Shown: one piece after another, positions 6,302-12,888 of the stretch | Numbering within the stretch: the stretch's first letter is position 1 | Layout: every line of letters begins with the position of its first letter | DNA from: an uncultured Eubacteriales bacterium | Lineage (GTDB): Bacteria > Bacillota > Clostridia > Oscillospirales > Oscillospiraceae | Direction of reading: 5' to 3' | DNA: 13,553 bases | Assembly: GCA_900313295.1 (NCBI GenBank) | Contig: OMQS01000044.1 | Span: 1-13,553 of the forward strand | The notes under the pieces: generated by a model | The model's input: the letters and a program-made list of their open reading frames with translations, nothing else | Told to the model about the DNA's origin: nothing | Database searches by the model: none | Program-made: the position numbers and the translations under genes

Positions 6302-8896
6302 ATGGCTGAGCTGACCCCCATGATGAAGCAGTATTTGGAGATCAAGGAGCAGAACAAGGACTCCATCCTGTTCTTCCGTCTGGGCGATTTTTATGAGATG
6401 TTCGGCGCCGATGCCAGGACCGCCTCCCGAGAGCTGGATCTCACCCTCACCACCCGCGACAAGGACAAAAATAAGTCTTTTGACGAAAAGGTGCCCATGT
6501 GCGGCATCCCCTACCACTCCTCCGAGGGCTACATCGCCCGCCTCATCGCCAAGGGCTACAAGGTGGCCATCTGCGAGCAGACGGAGGATCCCGCCACGGC
6601 CAAGGGGCTTGTGAAGCGGGACATCATCCGCGTGGTCACTCCTGGTACGGTGCTGGACGACGCCTCCTTGGAGGCCGGACGCAGCAATTTCTGCGCCGCC
6701 GCATGGCTGGAGGGGGAGTGCACCGGCTTTGCCGCCTGCGACATTTCCACCGGCCAGACCCACGCTACCGCCTTTTTCGGCCGTGACGCCGCCGTGCATA
6801 TGCTCAACGAGGCAGCGCGTTTTTCTCCGGCGGAGATCATTATGAACCCTGCCGCCGCCGAGGACGCCGCCCTGCGTATGCTCACGGAGAACAAGCTCTC
6901 CTGCCACAGAGAGATACGCGAAACACAGGTGCAGACCGCCCGCACTCTGCTGGCCGCCCAGTTCGGCGAGCAGGCTCTCGGCCGTCTTCCTCGGGAAAAT
7001 CCCGCGGCGCTGCTGGCGCTGGGCAACCTCTTGGGCTACCTGCACGACACCCAGAAGGGCGACCTGTCCCACATCGACACGCTGGACTATTACGAGCAGG
7101 GGCAGTTCATGGAGCTGGACATCACGGCGCGGCGCAATCTGGAGCTGACGGAGACCCTTCGCAGCAAGGAGAAAAAAGGCAGCCTCCTCTGGGTGCTGGA
7201 CAAGACAAAGACCGCCATGGGCGCCCGTATGCTGCGCAGCTGGCTGGAGCGTCCGCTTCTCAGCGTGCAGGACATTGACCGCCGCGCCGACTGCGTGGAG
7301 CGTCTGGTGAATGACACCGTCACAAGGGAAGAGCTGATGCGGGCGCTCTCCGGCATCGGCGATATGGAGCGGCTCATGAGCCGCATCGTCTATGGCAGCG
7401 CCGGTGGGCGCGACCTGGTGGCGCTGCGCATGGCCATGGAAAAGCTGCCCGCCGTCAAGGAGCTGCTGGCCGCCTTCCCCAAGGGGCGTCTGCGGGAGCT
7501 GTACCGCACGCTGGACACGCTGGACGATCTGGCGCAGCGCATTGCGGACACCTTGCAGGACGAGCCGCCCTTTTCCGTGCGGGAGGGCGAGTTCATACGG
7601 GACGGCTTCCATCCGGAGGTGGATCGCCTTCGTGGCATCCTCCACGGCGGCAAGGGGCTTATGGCCTCCATGGAGGCGCAGGAAAAGGAGAAGACCGGCA
7701 TCCGCACCCTGAAGATCGGCTATAACAAAGTCTTCGGCTACTATATCGAGGTGTCCAATTCCTTCAAGGATCAGGTGCCCGACACCTACATCCGCAAGCA
7801 GACCCTGGTAAACGGCGAGCGCTACATCACCCAGGAGCTGAAGAATCTGGAGAGCGACATCCTCACCGCTGCCGACCGCGTTTCGGCGCTGGAATATGAG
7901 CTGTTCACGGAGCTTCGTCTGGCCGTGGCCGGTGAGGTGAGCCGCATTCAGGCGGCGGCCTCGGCGGTGGCGGAGCTGGACAGCCTGTGCTCCCTTGCGG
8001 CGGTGGCCGTGAGCAACAACTACTGCCGCCCCACGGTGGACGACTCCGACGTGCTGGAAATTCACGACGGACGCCATCCGGTGGTGGAGAAGATGCGCCC
8101 CGACGCCCTCTTTGTGCCAAACGACACCTATATGGGGCAAAAGGAGGGGCGCGCGGCCATTATCACAGGCCCCAACATGGCGGGTAAATCCACCTACATG
8201 CGGCAGGTGGCGCTCATCGTCCTGCTGGCGCAGATCGGCTCCTTTGTTCCGGCGAAGAGCGCCCATCTGGGCGTGGTAGATCGCATTTTTACCCGCATCG
8301 GCGCGTCCGACGACCTCTCCGCCGGCCAGTCTACCTTCATGGTGGAGATGACCGAGGTCAGCAACATTCTCCACGCCGCCACGAAAAACAGTTTGCTTAT
8401 TCTGGACGAGATCGGACGGGGCACCAGCACCTTTGACGGCATGAGCATCGCCCGCGCCGTGCTGGAATACTGCGCCGACCCCAAAAAGCTGGGGGCAAAA
8501 ACCCTTTTTGCCACCCATTACCACGAGCTTACCGACATGGAGCACAGCCTTGCCGGCGTGCGCAACTATAACATCGCCGTGCGCGCCCGCGGGGACGAGA
8601 TCATCTTCCTGCGCAAGATCGTCCCCGGCGGTGCCGACCGCAGCTACGGCATCGAGGTAGCCCGGCTGGCGGGTCTGCCGGAGGGAGTCATCGGCCGCGC
8701 CAGGACCATCCTGCGGGAGCTGGAGGAGCAGGCCGGCAAGGAGCCGGCACCTCTGCGGCAGGAGGACGATCAGGTGTCCCTGGCGGCCGTGGCGGAGGAG
8801 GAAGTGCTCGCCCGCCTGCGTCGGGAGCAGGTGGACACCCTCTCCCCTCTGGAGGCGCTGAACCTGCTGTACGAATTAAAGCAAAAGCTGCAATAA
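6302..8896 (+). CDS. mutS: DNA mismatch repair protein MutS
   Basis: Mismatch-binding ABC-type ATPase, 864 aa, full length for MutS1. Domain I has GDFYEMF at 28-34 with the mismatch-wedging F-Y-E (F30, E32). Connector, lever and clamp domains follow (about 125-565). The ATPase domain has Walker A GPNMAGKST at 623-631 (K629), the SAGQSTFMVEM signature region, Walker B LLILDE ending D702-E703, and ATHYHEL. Near the C-terminus QVSLA (824-828) resembles the beta-clamp motif with a weak final residue. The ATG at 6302 is set by the family N-terminus. Only AGAAAG at 6284-6289 resembles a Shine-Dalgarno, unlike the strong sites of its neighbours. It lies downstream of mutL and is probably cotranscribed from miaB or an unseen promoter. 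Confidence 0.97.
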   Translation: MAELTPMMKQYLEIKEQNKDSILFFRLGDFYEMFGADARTASRELDLTLTTRDKDKNKSFDEKVPMCGIPYHSSEGYIARLIAKGYKVAICEQTEDPATAKGLVKRDIIRVVTPGTVLDDASLEAGRSNFCAAAWLEGECTGFAACDISTGQTHATAFFGRDAAVHMLNEAARFSPAEIIMNPAAAEDAALRMLTENKLSCHREIRETQVQTARTLLAAQFGEQALGRLPRENPAALLALGNLLGYLHDTQKGDLSHIDTLDYYEQGQFMELDITARRNLELTETLRSKEKKGSLLWVLDKTKTAMGARMLRSWLERPLLSVQDIDRRADCVERLVNDTVTREELMRALSGIGDMERLMSRIVYGSAGGRDLVALRMAMEKLPAVKELLAAFPKGRLRELYRTLDTLDDLAQRIADTLQDEPPFSVREGEFIRDGFHPEVDRLRGILHGGKGLMASMEAQEKEKTGIRTLKIGYNKVFGYYIEVSNSFKDQVPDTYIRKQTLVNGERYITQELKNLESDILTAADRVSALEYELFTELRLAVAGEVSRIQAAASAVAELDSLCSLAAVAVSNNYCRPTVDDSDVLEIHDGRHPVVEKMRPDALFVPNDTYMGQKEGRAAIITGPNMAGKSTYMRQVALIVLLAQIGSFVPAKSAHLGVVDRIFTRIGASDDLSAGQSTFMVEMTEVSNILHAATKNSLLILDEIGRGTSTFDGMSIARAVLEYCADPKKLGAKTLFATHYHELTDMEHSLAGVRNYNIAVRARGDEIIFLRKIVPGGADRSYGIEVARLAGLPEGVIGRARTILRELEEQAGKEPAPLRQEDDQVSLAAVAEEEVLARLRREQVDTLSPLEALNLLYELKQKLQ

Positions 8897-8927
8897 ATTC
8901 CATTCCCTGCACCCCTTGAAACGCTTC

Positions 8928-8954
8928 CGTAGGGGCGGGGTTTTACCCCGCCCG
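8928..8954 (+). repeat. GC-rich hairpin repeat, family B, copy 2
   Basis: CGTAGGG lead followed by an 8-bp perfect stem GGGCGGGG/CCCCGCCC (8933-8940 with 8946-8953) and a TTTTA loop, 31 bp after the mutS stop. An imperfect hairpin GGGAG/CTCCC (8956-8960 with 8972-8976) follows at once. It is related to 4225-4250 by its lead and GC stem, with different loop sequence. It could limit read-through or protect the mutS mRNA 3' end, but has no T-run. Together with 9021-9063 it accounts for most of the 199-bp mutS-miaA spacer. Confidence 0.55.
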
Positions 8955-9020
8955 TGGGAGGGGCAGAGCCTCTCCCCTGCGCACCATAGGAAACTCACCG
9001 CACCCCCTTGCAAAAAAACA

Positions 9021-9063
9021 TGTCATTGCGAAGCCAGTGCGCACACTGGCTGTGGCAATCCGT
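9021..9063 (+). repeat. Palindromic intergenic repeat, family A, copy 2
   Basis: Same ends as the copy at 4171-4215 (TGTCATTGCGAA and TGTGGCAATCCGT). The inner stem is instead GCCAGTG (9033-9039) with CACTGGC (9044-9050) around a CGCA loop. Stem bases differ between copies in paired fashion while the flanks are identical, so the fold is conserved. It lies 33 bases before the miaA start. Confidence 0.75.
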
Positions 9064-9095
9064 ACCCCCTCACTTTCCACGAAAGGAGCCCTACC

Positions 9096-10040
9096 ATGGA
9101 CAACCGTATTATTTGCGTCGTCGGCCCCACCGCCACCGGCAAGACCAAAATGGGCGTGGCGCTGGCCAAGCGCTTCGGCGGCGAGGTGGTGTCCGTGGAC
9201 TCCATGCAGATCTATCGGGGCATGACCGTGGGCACCGCCGCCCCTACGCCGGAGGAGATGGAGGGTGTGCCCCACCACATGATCGCCGTGGCCGACCCGC
9301 GGGAGAGCTGGTCGGTGGCCGGGTTCACGGAGCAGGCCGACCGCTGCGTGCAGGACATTCTCCGGCGGGGCAAGCGCCCTGTTCTGGTGGGCGGCACGGG
9401 GCTGTATCTGGACTCTCTGGTGGCCGGCCGCACCTTTGCCCCCGGGAGCAGCGGCGGCGAAACGCGAAAGGCGCTGCAGGAGGAGCTTTCCCGTCGGGGC
9501 GTAGAGGCGCTGTACCGCGAGCTTGCGCAGGTGGATCCCGTCTGCGCGGCGCGGCTCCATCTCAGCGACGAGAAGCGTATTCTTCGCGCGCTGGAGGTAT
9601 ACCGTCAGACCGGCGAAACTATTACGGAGCACGACGCCCGCACCCGTGGCCTGCCGCCCCGCTATGAGGCGTACTACATCGGCCTGAGCTTTCGGGAGCG
9701 CGCCGATCTCTATGCCCGCATCGACCGGCGGGTAGACGCCATGGTAGACCGCGGTCTTTTGCAGGAGGTGGAGCGGCTGCTCCAAAGCGGGCTGCCGGAG
9801 GACGCCACCGCCCTGCAGGCCATCGGCTATAAGCAGTTTCTGGCCGTCCGGCGGGGGGAGGCCACGGCGCAGGAGGCCGTGGAGGAGGTGAAGCTCCGCT
9901 CCCGCCAATACGCCAAGCGCCAGCTCACCTGGCTGCGGCGCAACGAGGCCATCCACTGGATCCTCTGGGAAAAAGAGCCGAATTTCCCGATGGGGCTGCA
10001 AAATGCGACAGAATATCTCACCGCCCAGGGCTTAGGATAG
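9096..10040 (+). CDS. miaA: tRNA dimethylallyltransferase MiaA
   Basis: Transfers the dimethylallyl group from DMAPP to N6 of A37 in tRNAs reading UNN codons, the step before MiaB. It has 314 aa, the usual length. The P-loop GPTATGKT is at 10-17, with the catalytic-region DSMQIYRGM at 35-43 (D35), [10 protein letters not shown] at 99-108, [12 protein letters not shown] in the middle domain, and [12 protein letters not shown] near the C-terminus in the tRNA-contacting region. The ATG at 9096 follows GAAAGGAG at 9081-9088 with a 7-base spacer; the frame open upstream crosses repeat sequence and is rejected. It is followed by hfq 64 bp later, the widely conserved miaA-hfq pair. Confidence 0.96.
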   Translation: MDNRIICVVGPTATGKTKMGVALAKRFGGEVVSVDSMQIYRGMTVGTAAPTPEEMEGVPHHMIAVADPRESWSVAGFTEQADRCVQDILRRGKRPVLVGGTGLYLDSLVAGRTFAPGSSGGETRKALQEELSRRGVEALYRELAQVDPVCAARLHLSDEKRILRALEVYRQTGETITEHDARTRGLPPRYEAYYIGLSFRERADLYARIDRRVDAMVDRGLLQEVERLLQSGLPEDATALQAIGYKQFLAVRRGEATAQEAVEEVKLRSRQYAKRQLTWLRRNEAIHWILWEKEPNFPMGLQNATEYLTAQGLG

Positions 10041-10104
10041 ACTCGGGCGGACAAGCATAGAAAAGCATCGTCCGCACCAATACATAGAAAAAGGAGCAGA
10101 CGAT
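10041..10104 (+). promoter_or_regulatory. hfq leader: hairpin with A-rich motif repeated over the ribosome binding site
   Basis: GCGGAC (10047-10052) pairs with GTCCGC (10070-10075), enclosing a 17-base A-rich loop. CATAGAAAA in the loop (10056-10064) recurs at 10083-10091, where it runs into the hfq Shine-Dalgarno AAAAAGGAG (10088-10096). A-rich single-stranded RNA is what the distal face of Hfq tends to bind, so autoregulation is plausible. That is inference. Confidence 0.4.
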
Positions 10105-10338
10105 ATGCAAAAGGCAAATTTACAGGACATTTTTCTCACCAAGGTGCGCAAGCAGGCCGTTTCCGTCACGGTGTTTCTGATGAACGGCTTCCAGCTGCGA
10201 GGCGTTATCACGGGCTTCGACAGCTTTTCCTTGGTGCTCGACAGCGACGGCCGCCAGCAGTTCATCTACAAGCACGCCGTTTCCACCATCGTCCCCCTGC
10301 GTCCCATCTCTCTGCGAGAGGAGGACGGGGAGGCCTGA
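10105..10338 (+). CDS. hfq: RNA chaperone Hfq
   Basis: Sm-like hexameric ring protein that binds small RNAs and mRNA A-rich and U-rich tracts. It has 77 aa, typical of Gram-positive Hfq, without the long enterobacterial tail. The first helix is NLQDIFL (5-11, with Q7). Sm1 is about 19-49 ([17 protein letters not shown]), and Sm2 contains [10 protein letters not shown] (55-64) with Y55, K56 and H57 at the family positions. The rim patch is K13/R15/K16, less arginine-rich than in E. coli. A short acidic tail (EEDGEA) ends the protein. The ATG at 10105 has AAAAAGGAG eight bases upstream. It sits between miaA and an HlyD-like gene that begins 16 bp later. Confidence 0.96.
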   Translation: MQKANLQDIFLTKVRKQAVSVTVFLMNGFQLRGVITGFDSFSLVLDSDGRQQFIYKHAVSTIVPLRPISLREEDGEA

Positions 10339-10354
10339 CAGCGAAGGAGCAGCC

Positions 10355-11569
10355 ATGAGATCCACTCCCATCTTCAAATTTCTATCCGTCGCGGTGCTGT
10401 TGGCCGTGGCGGCGCTTTTGGGCGTTGAGGCGTACCGGTATTTTCATCAGCCGGTGTCCGTGTCGGTGGCCTATGCGGGGCAGGTGGCCGATTCCATCTC
10501 CGTAAACGGCTGGGTCATCCGGCAGGAAACGCCTCTGCCCGAGGTGTCCGGCACTCTGCTGCGGCAGGTGCAGGAGGGCGAAAAAGTCCACGTCGGCCAG
10601 ACCGTGGCCAAGGCCTACGCCAGCAAGGACGCGCTGGAAACGGTGAAGCAGCTGGAGGATGCGGAGCTGAAGCTCCAGCAGCTCCGGTTTGCTCACAACT
10701 CCTATCTGGACAGCGATGCCGCCTTGAAGGTGGACAGTGATATTTCCGACAGCATTTGTAACCTCCATGCCGCCACGGCGGAAGGGGAGTATTCCACCGC
10801 CATCGGCGAAATGTCCGCCGTGAAATCCGCCGTTCTAAAGCGCAGCTACAGCTATGAGTCGTTGGAGCAGATCAGCGCCGAGATCCAGTCCACCCAGACC
10901 ACCATCGCCTCGCTGCAGGCGCAGCTCTCCGGCGCGTCGGCGGTGCGCACGACTTCGGCGGGCTATTTCAGCGGCTCCACCGACGGCTGCGAGCAGCAGC
11001 TGACGCCGGCGATGCTCTCGGAGCTGACGCCCTCCATGCTGGACGGCCTGCGCGCCGGCACCGCCGTGAAGGGTGCCGGAAAGATCATCACCGGCAGCAC
11101 CTGGTACTATGCGGCAGACGTGGCCGCCGACACTGCCCGCGAGCTTTCCGTGGGGCAGCAGGTGACTCTGCGGCTGAGCAAGGGTCTTGCGCAGGACGCG
11201 GCGGCCTATGTGCATTCCGTCAGCGCCGAGGAGGACGGCCGCATGGTGGTGGTGCTCTCGTGCTCCCAGTACATCTCGCAGGTGACCCTCCTGCGCCACC
11301 AGCAGGGGCAGATCCTGCTGCGGGAGTACACGGGGCTGCACATTCCCTCCGCCGCCCTGCGCATGGACGAAGCGGGGAATCTGGGCGTCTTCTGTCAGGT
11401 GGGGGCTTATGTATACCGCAAGCCGGTGACGCTTTCATATCGGGGCGAGGGCTTCTGCCTGGTGAACAGCGCCGAGGGCGCACAGGGTAAGCGCATCCTG
11501 CGGCAGGGGGATCTGGCGATCTCCACGTCCCAGACGCTGACGGACGGCATGCTCCTGCCCGGAAGCTGA
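10355..11569 (+). CDS. Membrane-anchored HlyD-like (membrane fusion type) protein, orphan
   Basis: 404 aa. A single N-terminal hydrophobic segment (about 8-25) anchors it with the bulk outside the cell. Residues 50-90 resemble a biotinyl-lipoyl half-motif (VSGTLLRQVQEGEKVHVGQTVAKA), as in HlyD/AcrA adaptors. A helical, Gln/Ala-rich stretch (about 91-192) probably forms a hairpin. The second lipoyl half probably starts near SAGYFSGSTDGCE (201-213), and a beta-barrel region (about 245-305, ELSVGQQVTLRL) follows. The ATG at 10355 follows AAGGAG with a 5-base spacer, 16 bp after hfq. Similar genes sit beside yggS-sepF in other Clostridia (recalled, not searched). No ABC or MFS transporter is nearby, so an export role is unproven; an envelope or division-linked role is possible. 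Confidence 0.75.
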   Translation: MRSTPIFKFLSVAVLLAVAALLGVEAYRYFHQPVSVSVAYAGQVADSISVNGWVIRQETPLPEVSGTLLRQVQEGEKVHVGQTVAKAYASKDALETVKQLEDAELKLQQLRFAHNSYLDSDAALKVDSDISDSICNLHAATAEGEYSTAIGEMSAVKSAVLKRSYSYESLEQISAEIQSTQTTIASLQAQLSGASAVRTTSAGYFSGSTDGCEQQLTPAMLSELTPSMLDGLRAGTAVKGAGKIITGSTWYYAADVAADTARELSVGQQVTLRLSKGLAQDAAAYVHSVSAEEDGRMVVVLSCSQYISQVTLLRHQQGQILLREYTGLHIPSAALRMDEAGNLGVFCQVGAYVYRKPVTLSYRGEGFCLVNSAEGAQGKRILRQGDLAISTSQTLTDGMLLPGS

Positions 11570-11600
11570 AAACAGCGCATATACATATGGAAAAAACAGA

Positions 11601-11627
11601 AAAAAGATCGTTTCCAACGTTTTTTTT
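11601..11627 (+). terminator. Weak terminator or attenuator before yggS
   Basis: A small hairpin CGTT/AACG (11609-11612 with 11616-11619, 3-base loop), extendable through A-U pairs past one mismatch, is followed by eight T (11620-11627). It lies 31 bases after the HlyD-like gene and 20 before yggS. The GC core is only two pairs, so partial read-through into yggS-sepF-divIVA is likely if it works at all. Confidence 0.4.
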
Positions 11628-11647
11628 ACAGCAAGGGAGGAGTTTCC

Positions 11648-12343
11648 ATGTCTATTTCCGAAAACATTGCTGCCATCCGGCAGCAGATCGCTCTGGCGGC
11701 GGAGCGCAGCGGCCGCACTGCCGCGGACATCACGCTGGTGGGTGCCAGCAAGATGAATGACGCCGCCGCCTGTCGGGAGGCCATTGCCGCCGGCATCGAC
11801 GCCCTGGGCGAAAATCGCGTGCAGGAGATGACCCAGAAGCTGGCGGAGGACGCCTATGCCGGTGCGCCTCTGCACTTCATCGGCCATCTCCAGCGCAACA
11901 AGGTCAAGCAGGTGGTGGGCAAGGCGGCGCTGATCCAGTCCGTCGGCTCAGTGGCGCTGCTGGACGAGATAGAGAAGACCGCCGAAAAGCTCTCTCTGGT
12001 GCAGGACATCCTGCTGGAGGTGAACATCGGCGGCGAGGAGGCCAAGAGCGGCTTTGCCCCCGAGGAGCTGGAGGCGGCCGCCCGCTACGCAAAGACCCTT
12101 TCCCACGTGCAGGTGCTGGGGCTGATGACCATTCCGCCGGTGGAAAACGAGCCGCAGGGAAATCTCCCGTTTTTTGCAAAGATGAAGGCACTTTATGTTG
12201 ACATAAATCAAAATATATACGATAATAAGTTAAAGTATCTCTCCATGGGCATGAGCGGGGACTATGCTGAGGCCATTGAGGCCGGCAGCAACATGGTTCG
12301 CGTGGGCACGGCCATTTTTGGAGCCAGAAATTACAGCAAATAA
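11648..12343 (+). CDS. yggS: YggS/PLPBP-family pyridoxal phosphate-binding protein
   Basis: Cytoplasmic PLP-binding protein of the alanine racemase N-terminal fold, without known enzyme activity, thought to buffer free PLP and so affect amino-acid metabolism. It has 231 aa, full length. K35 in LVGASKMN (30-37) is the expected Schiff-base lysine. GENRVQE is at 54-60 and HFIGHLQRNKVK at 76-87. A C-terminal block from LSMGMSGDY through VRVGTAIFG holds the phosphate-binding residues. The usual SKT after the lysine is SKM here. The ATG at 11648 has GGGAGGAG just upstream. Its place before sepF matches the ylmE-sepF pairing in B. subtilis. A local AT-rich patch at 12190-12235 encodes DINQNIYDNKLKYL. 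Confidence 0.94.
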   Translation: MSISENIAAIRQQIALAAERSGRTAADITLVGASKMNDAAACREAIAAGIDALGENRVQEMTQKLAEDAYAGAPLHFIGHLQRNKVKQVVGKAALIQSVGSVALLDEIEKTAEKLSLVQDILLEVNIGGEEAKSGFAPEELEAAARYAKTLSHVQVLGLMTIPPVENEPQGNLPFFAKMKALYVDINQNIYDNKLKYLSMGMSGDYAEAIEAGSNMVRVGTAIFGARNYSK

Positions 12344-12363
12344 ATGCGGGAGGTTGCGCAGAT

Positions 12364-12849
12364 ATGAGTTTGATGGACGAATTCAAGAAGATCATTCATC
12401 CTTATGACGACGAGGATTACGACTATGAAGAGGAGGAGCAGCAGTTCCCCACCCAGCGTTCCGGACGGGACTCCTATGATGACCGGCGGGACGACCGCCG
12501 CAGCGCCAGCGACGACCGCCGCAGCGGCAGCGACGACCGCCGCAGCAGCAAGGTGGTGAACATCCACGCCACCACCCAGCTCAAGGTGGTGCTGGTGAAG
12601 CCGGAGCGCTTTGAAAACGCCTCCGAGATCGCCGACCATCTGCGGGAAAAGCGCACGGTGGTGCTGAATCTGGAGTCCACCAACAAGGACATCGCCCGCC
12701 GCCTCATCGACTTCCTTTCCGGCGTGGCCTACGCCGGCGACGGCAAGATCAAGAAGGTCTCCGCCAACACCTACATCATCACGCCCTACTCCGTGGATCT
12801 CATGGGCGACCTCATCGACGAGCTGGAGAGCAGCGGCCTGTACCTGTAA
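12364..12849 (+). CDS. sepF: Cell division protein SepF
   Basis: Membrane-tethering partner of FtsZ that assembles rings and arcs at the division septum. It has 161 aa. The N-terminal amphipathic helix MSLMDEFKKII (1-11) is the expected membrane anchor. An acidic patch (14-25) and a charged low-complexity linker (about 26-63) with three DDRRS repeats follow. The conserved SepF core (64-161) contains the FtsZ-binding, dimerising fold: TTQLKVVLVKPERFENASEI, the RTVVLNLES strand, and DFLSGVAYA. The ATG at 12364 follows GGGAGG at 12348-12353 with a 10-base spacer, 20 bp after yggS, so they are cotranscribed. Identity is firm from the core and context. Confidence 0.95.
   Translation: MSLMDEFKKIIHPYDDEDYDYEEEEQQFPTQRSGRDSYDDRRDDRRSASDDRRSGSDDRRSSKVVNIHATTQLKVVLVKPERFENASEIADHLREKRTVVLNLESTNKDIARRLIDFLSGVAYAGDGKIKKVSANTYIITPYSVDLMGDLIDELESSGLYL
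12490..12552 (+). repeat. 21-bp tandem repeat inside sepF, three copies
   Basis: Three adjacent 21-bp units start at 12490, 12511 and 12532, each opening with GACGACCGCCGCAGC and differing only in the last two codons. They encode DDRRS-x-S (the third ends SSK), with a degenerate partial unit (DDRR from GATGACCGGCGG) just before. The length is a multiple of three, so copy-number change keeps the frame and alters only linker length. Confidence 0.9.
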
Positions 12850-12888
12850 CGGCGGCCGGATAGAAACGATAGTACGGAGGGATCATCA

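Noticed and set aside
6182..8545. Open frame of 787 codons on the minus strand opposite mutS
   Set aside because: It mirrors the GC-rich codon pattern of mutS, has low-complexity His/Gly/Leu-rich composition, and no recognisable family or ribosome binding site.
8928..8954. Rho-independent terminator after mutS
   Set aside because: The stem is strong but no T-run follows, and related sequence recurs in the miaB-mutL spacer, so a repeat is the better label.
8916..9095. Upstream extension of miaA
   Set aside because: It runs through both repeat families; the ATG at 9096 has GAAAGGAG and starts directly before the P-loop.
12490..12552. Tandem repeat as a CRISPR array
   Set aside because: Units are contiguous without spacers and lie in frame inside sepF.
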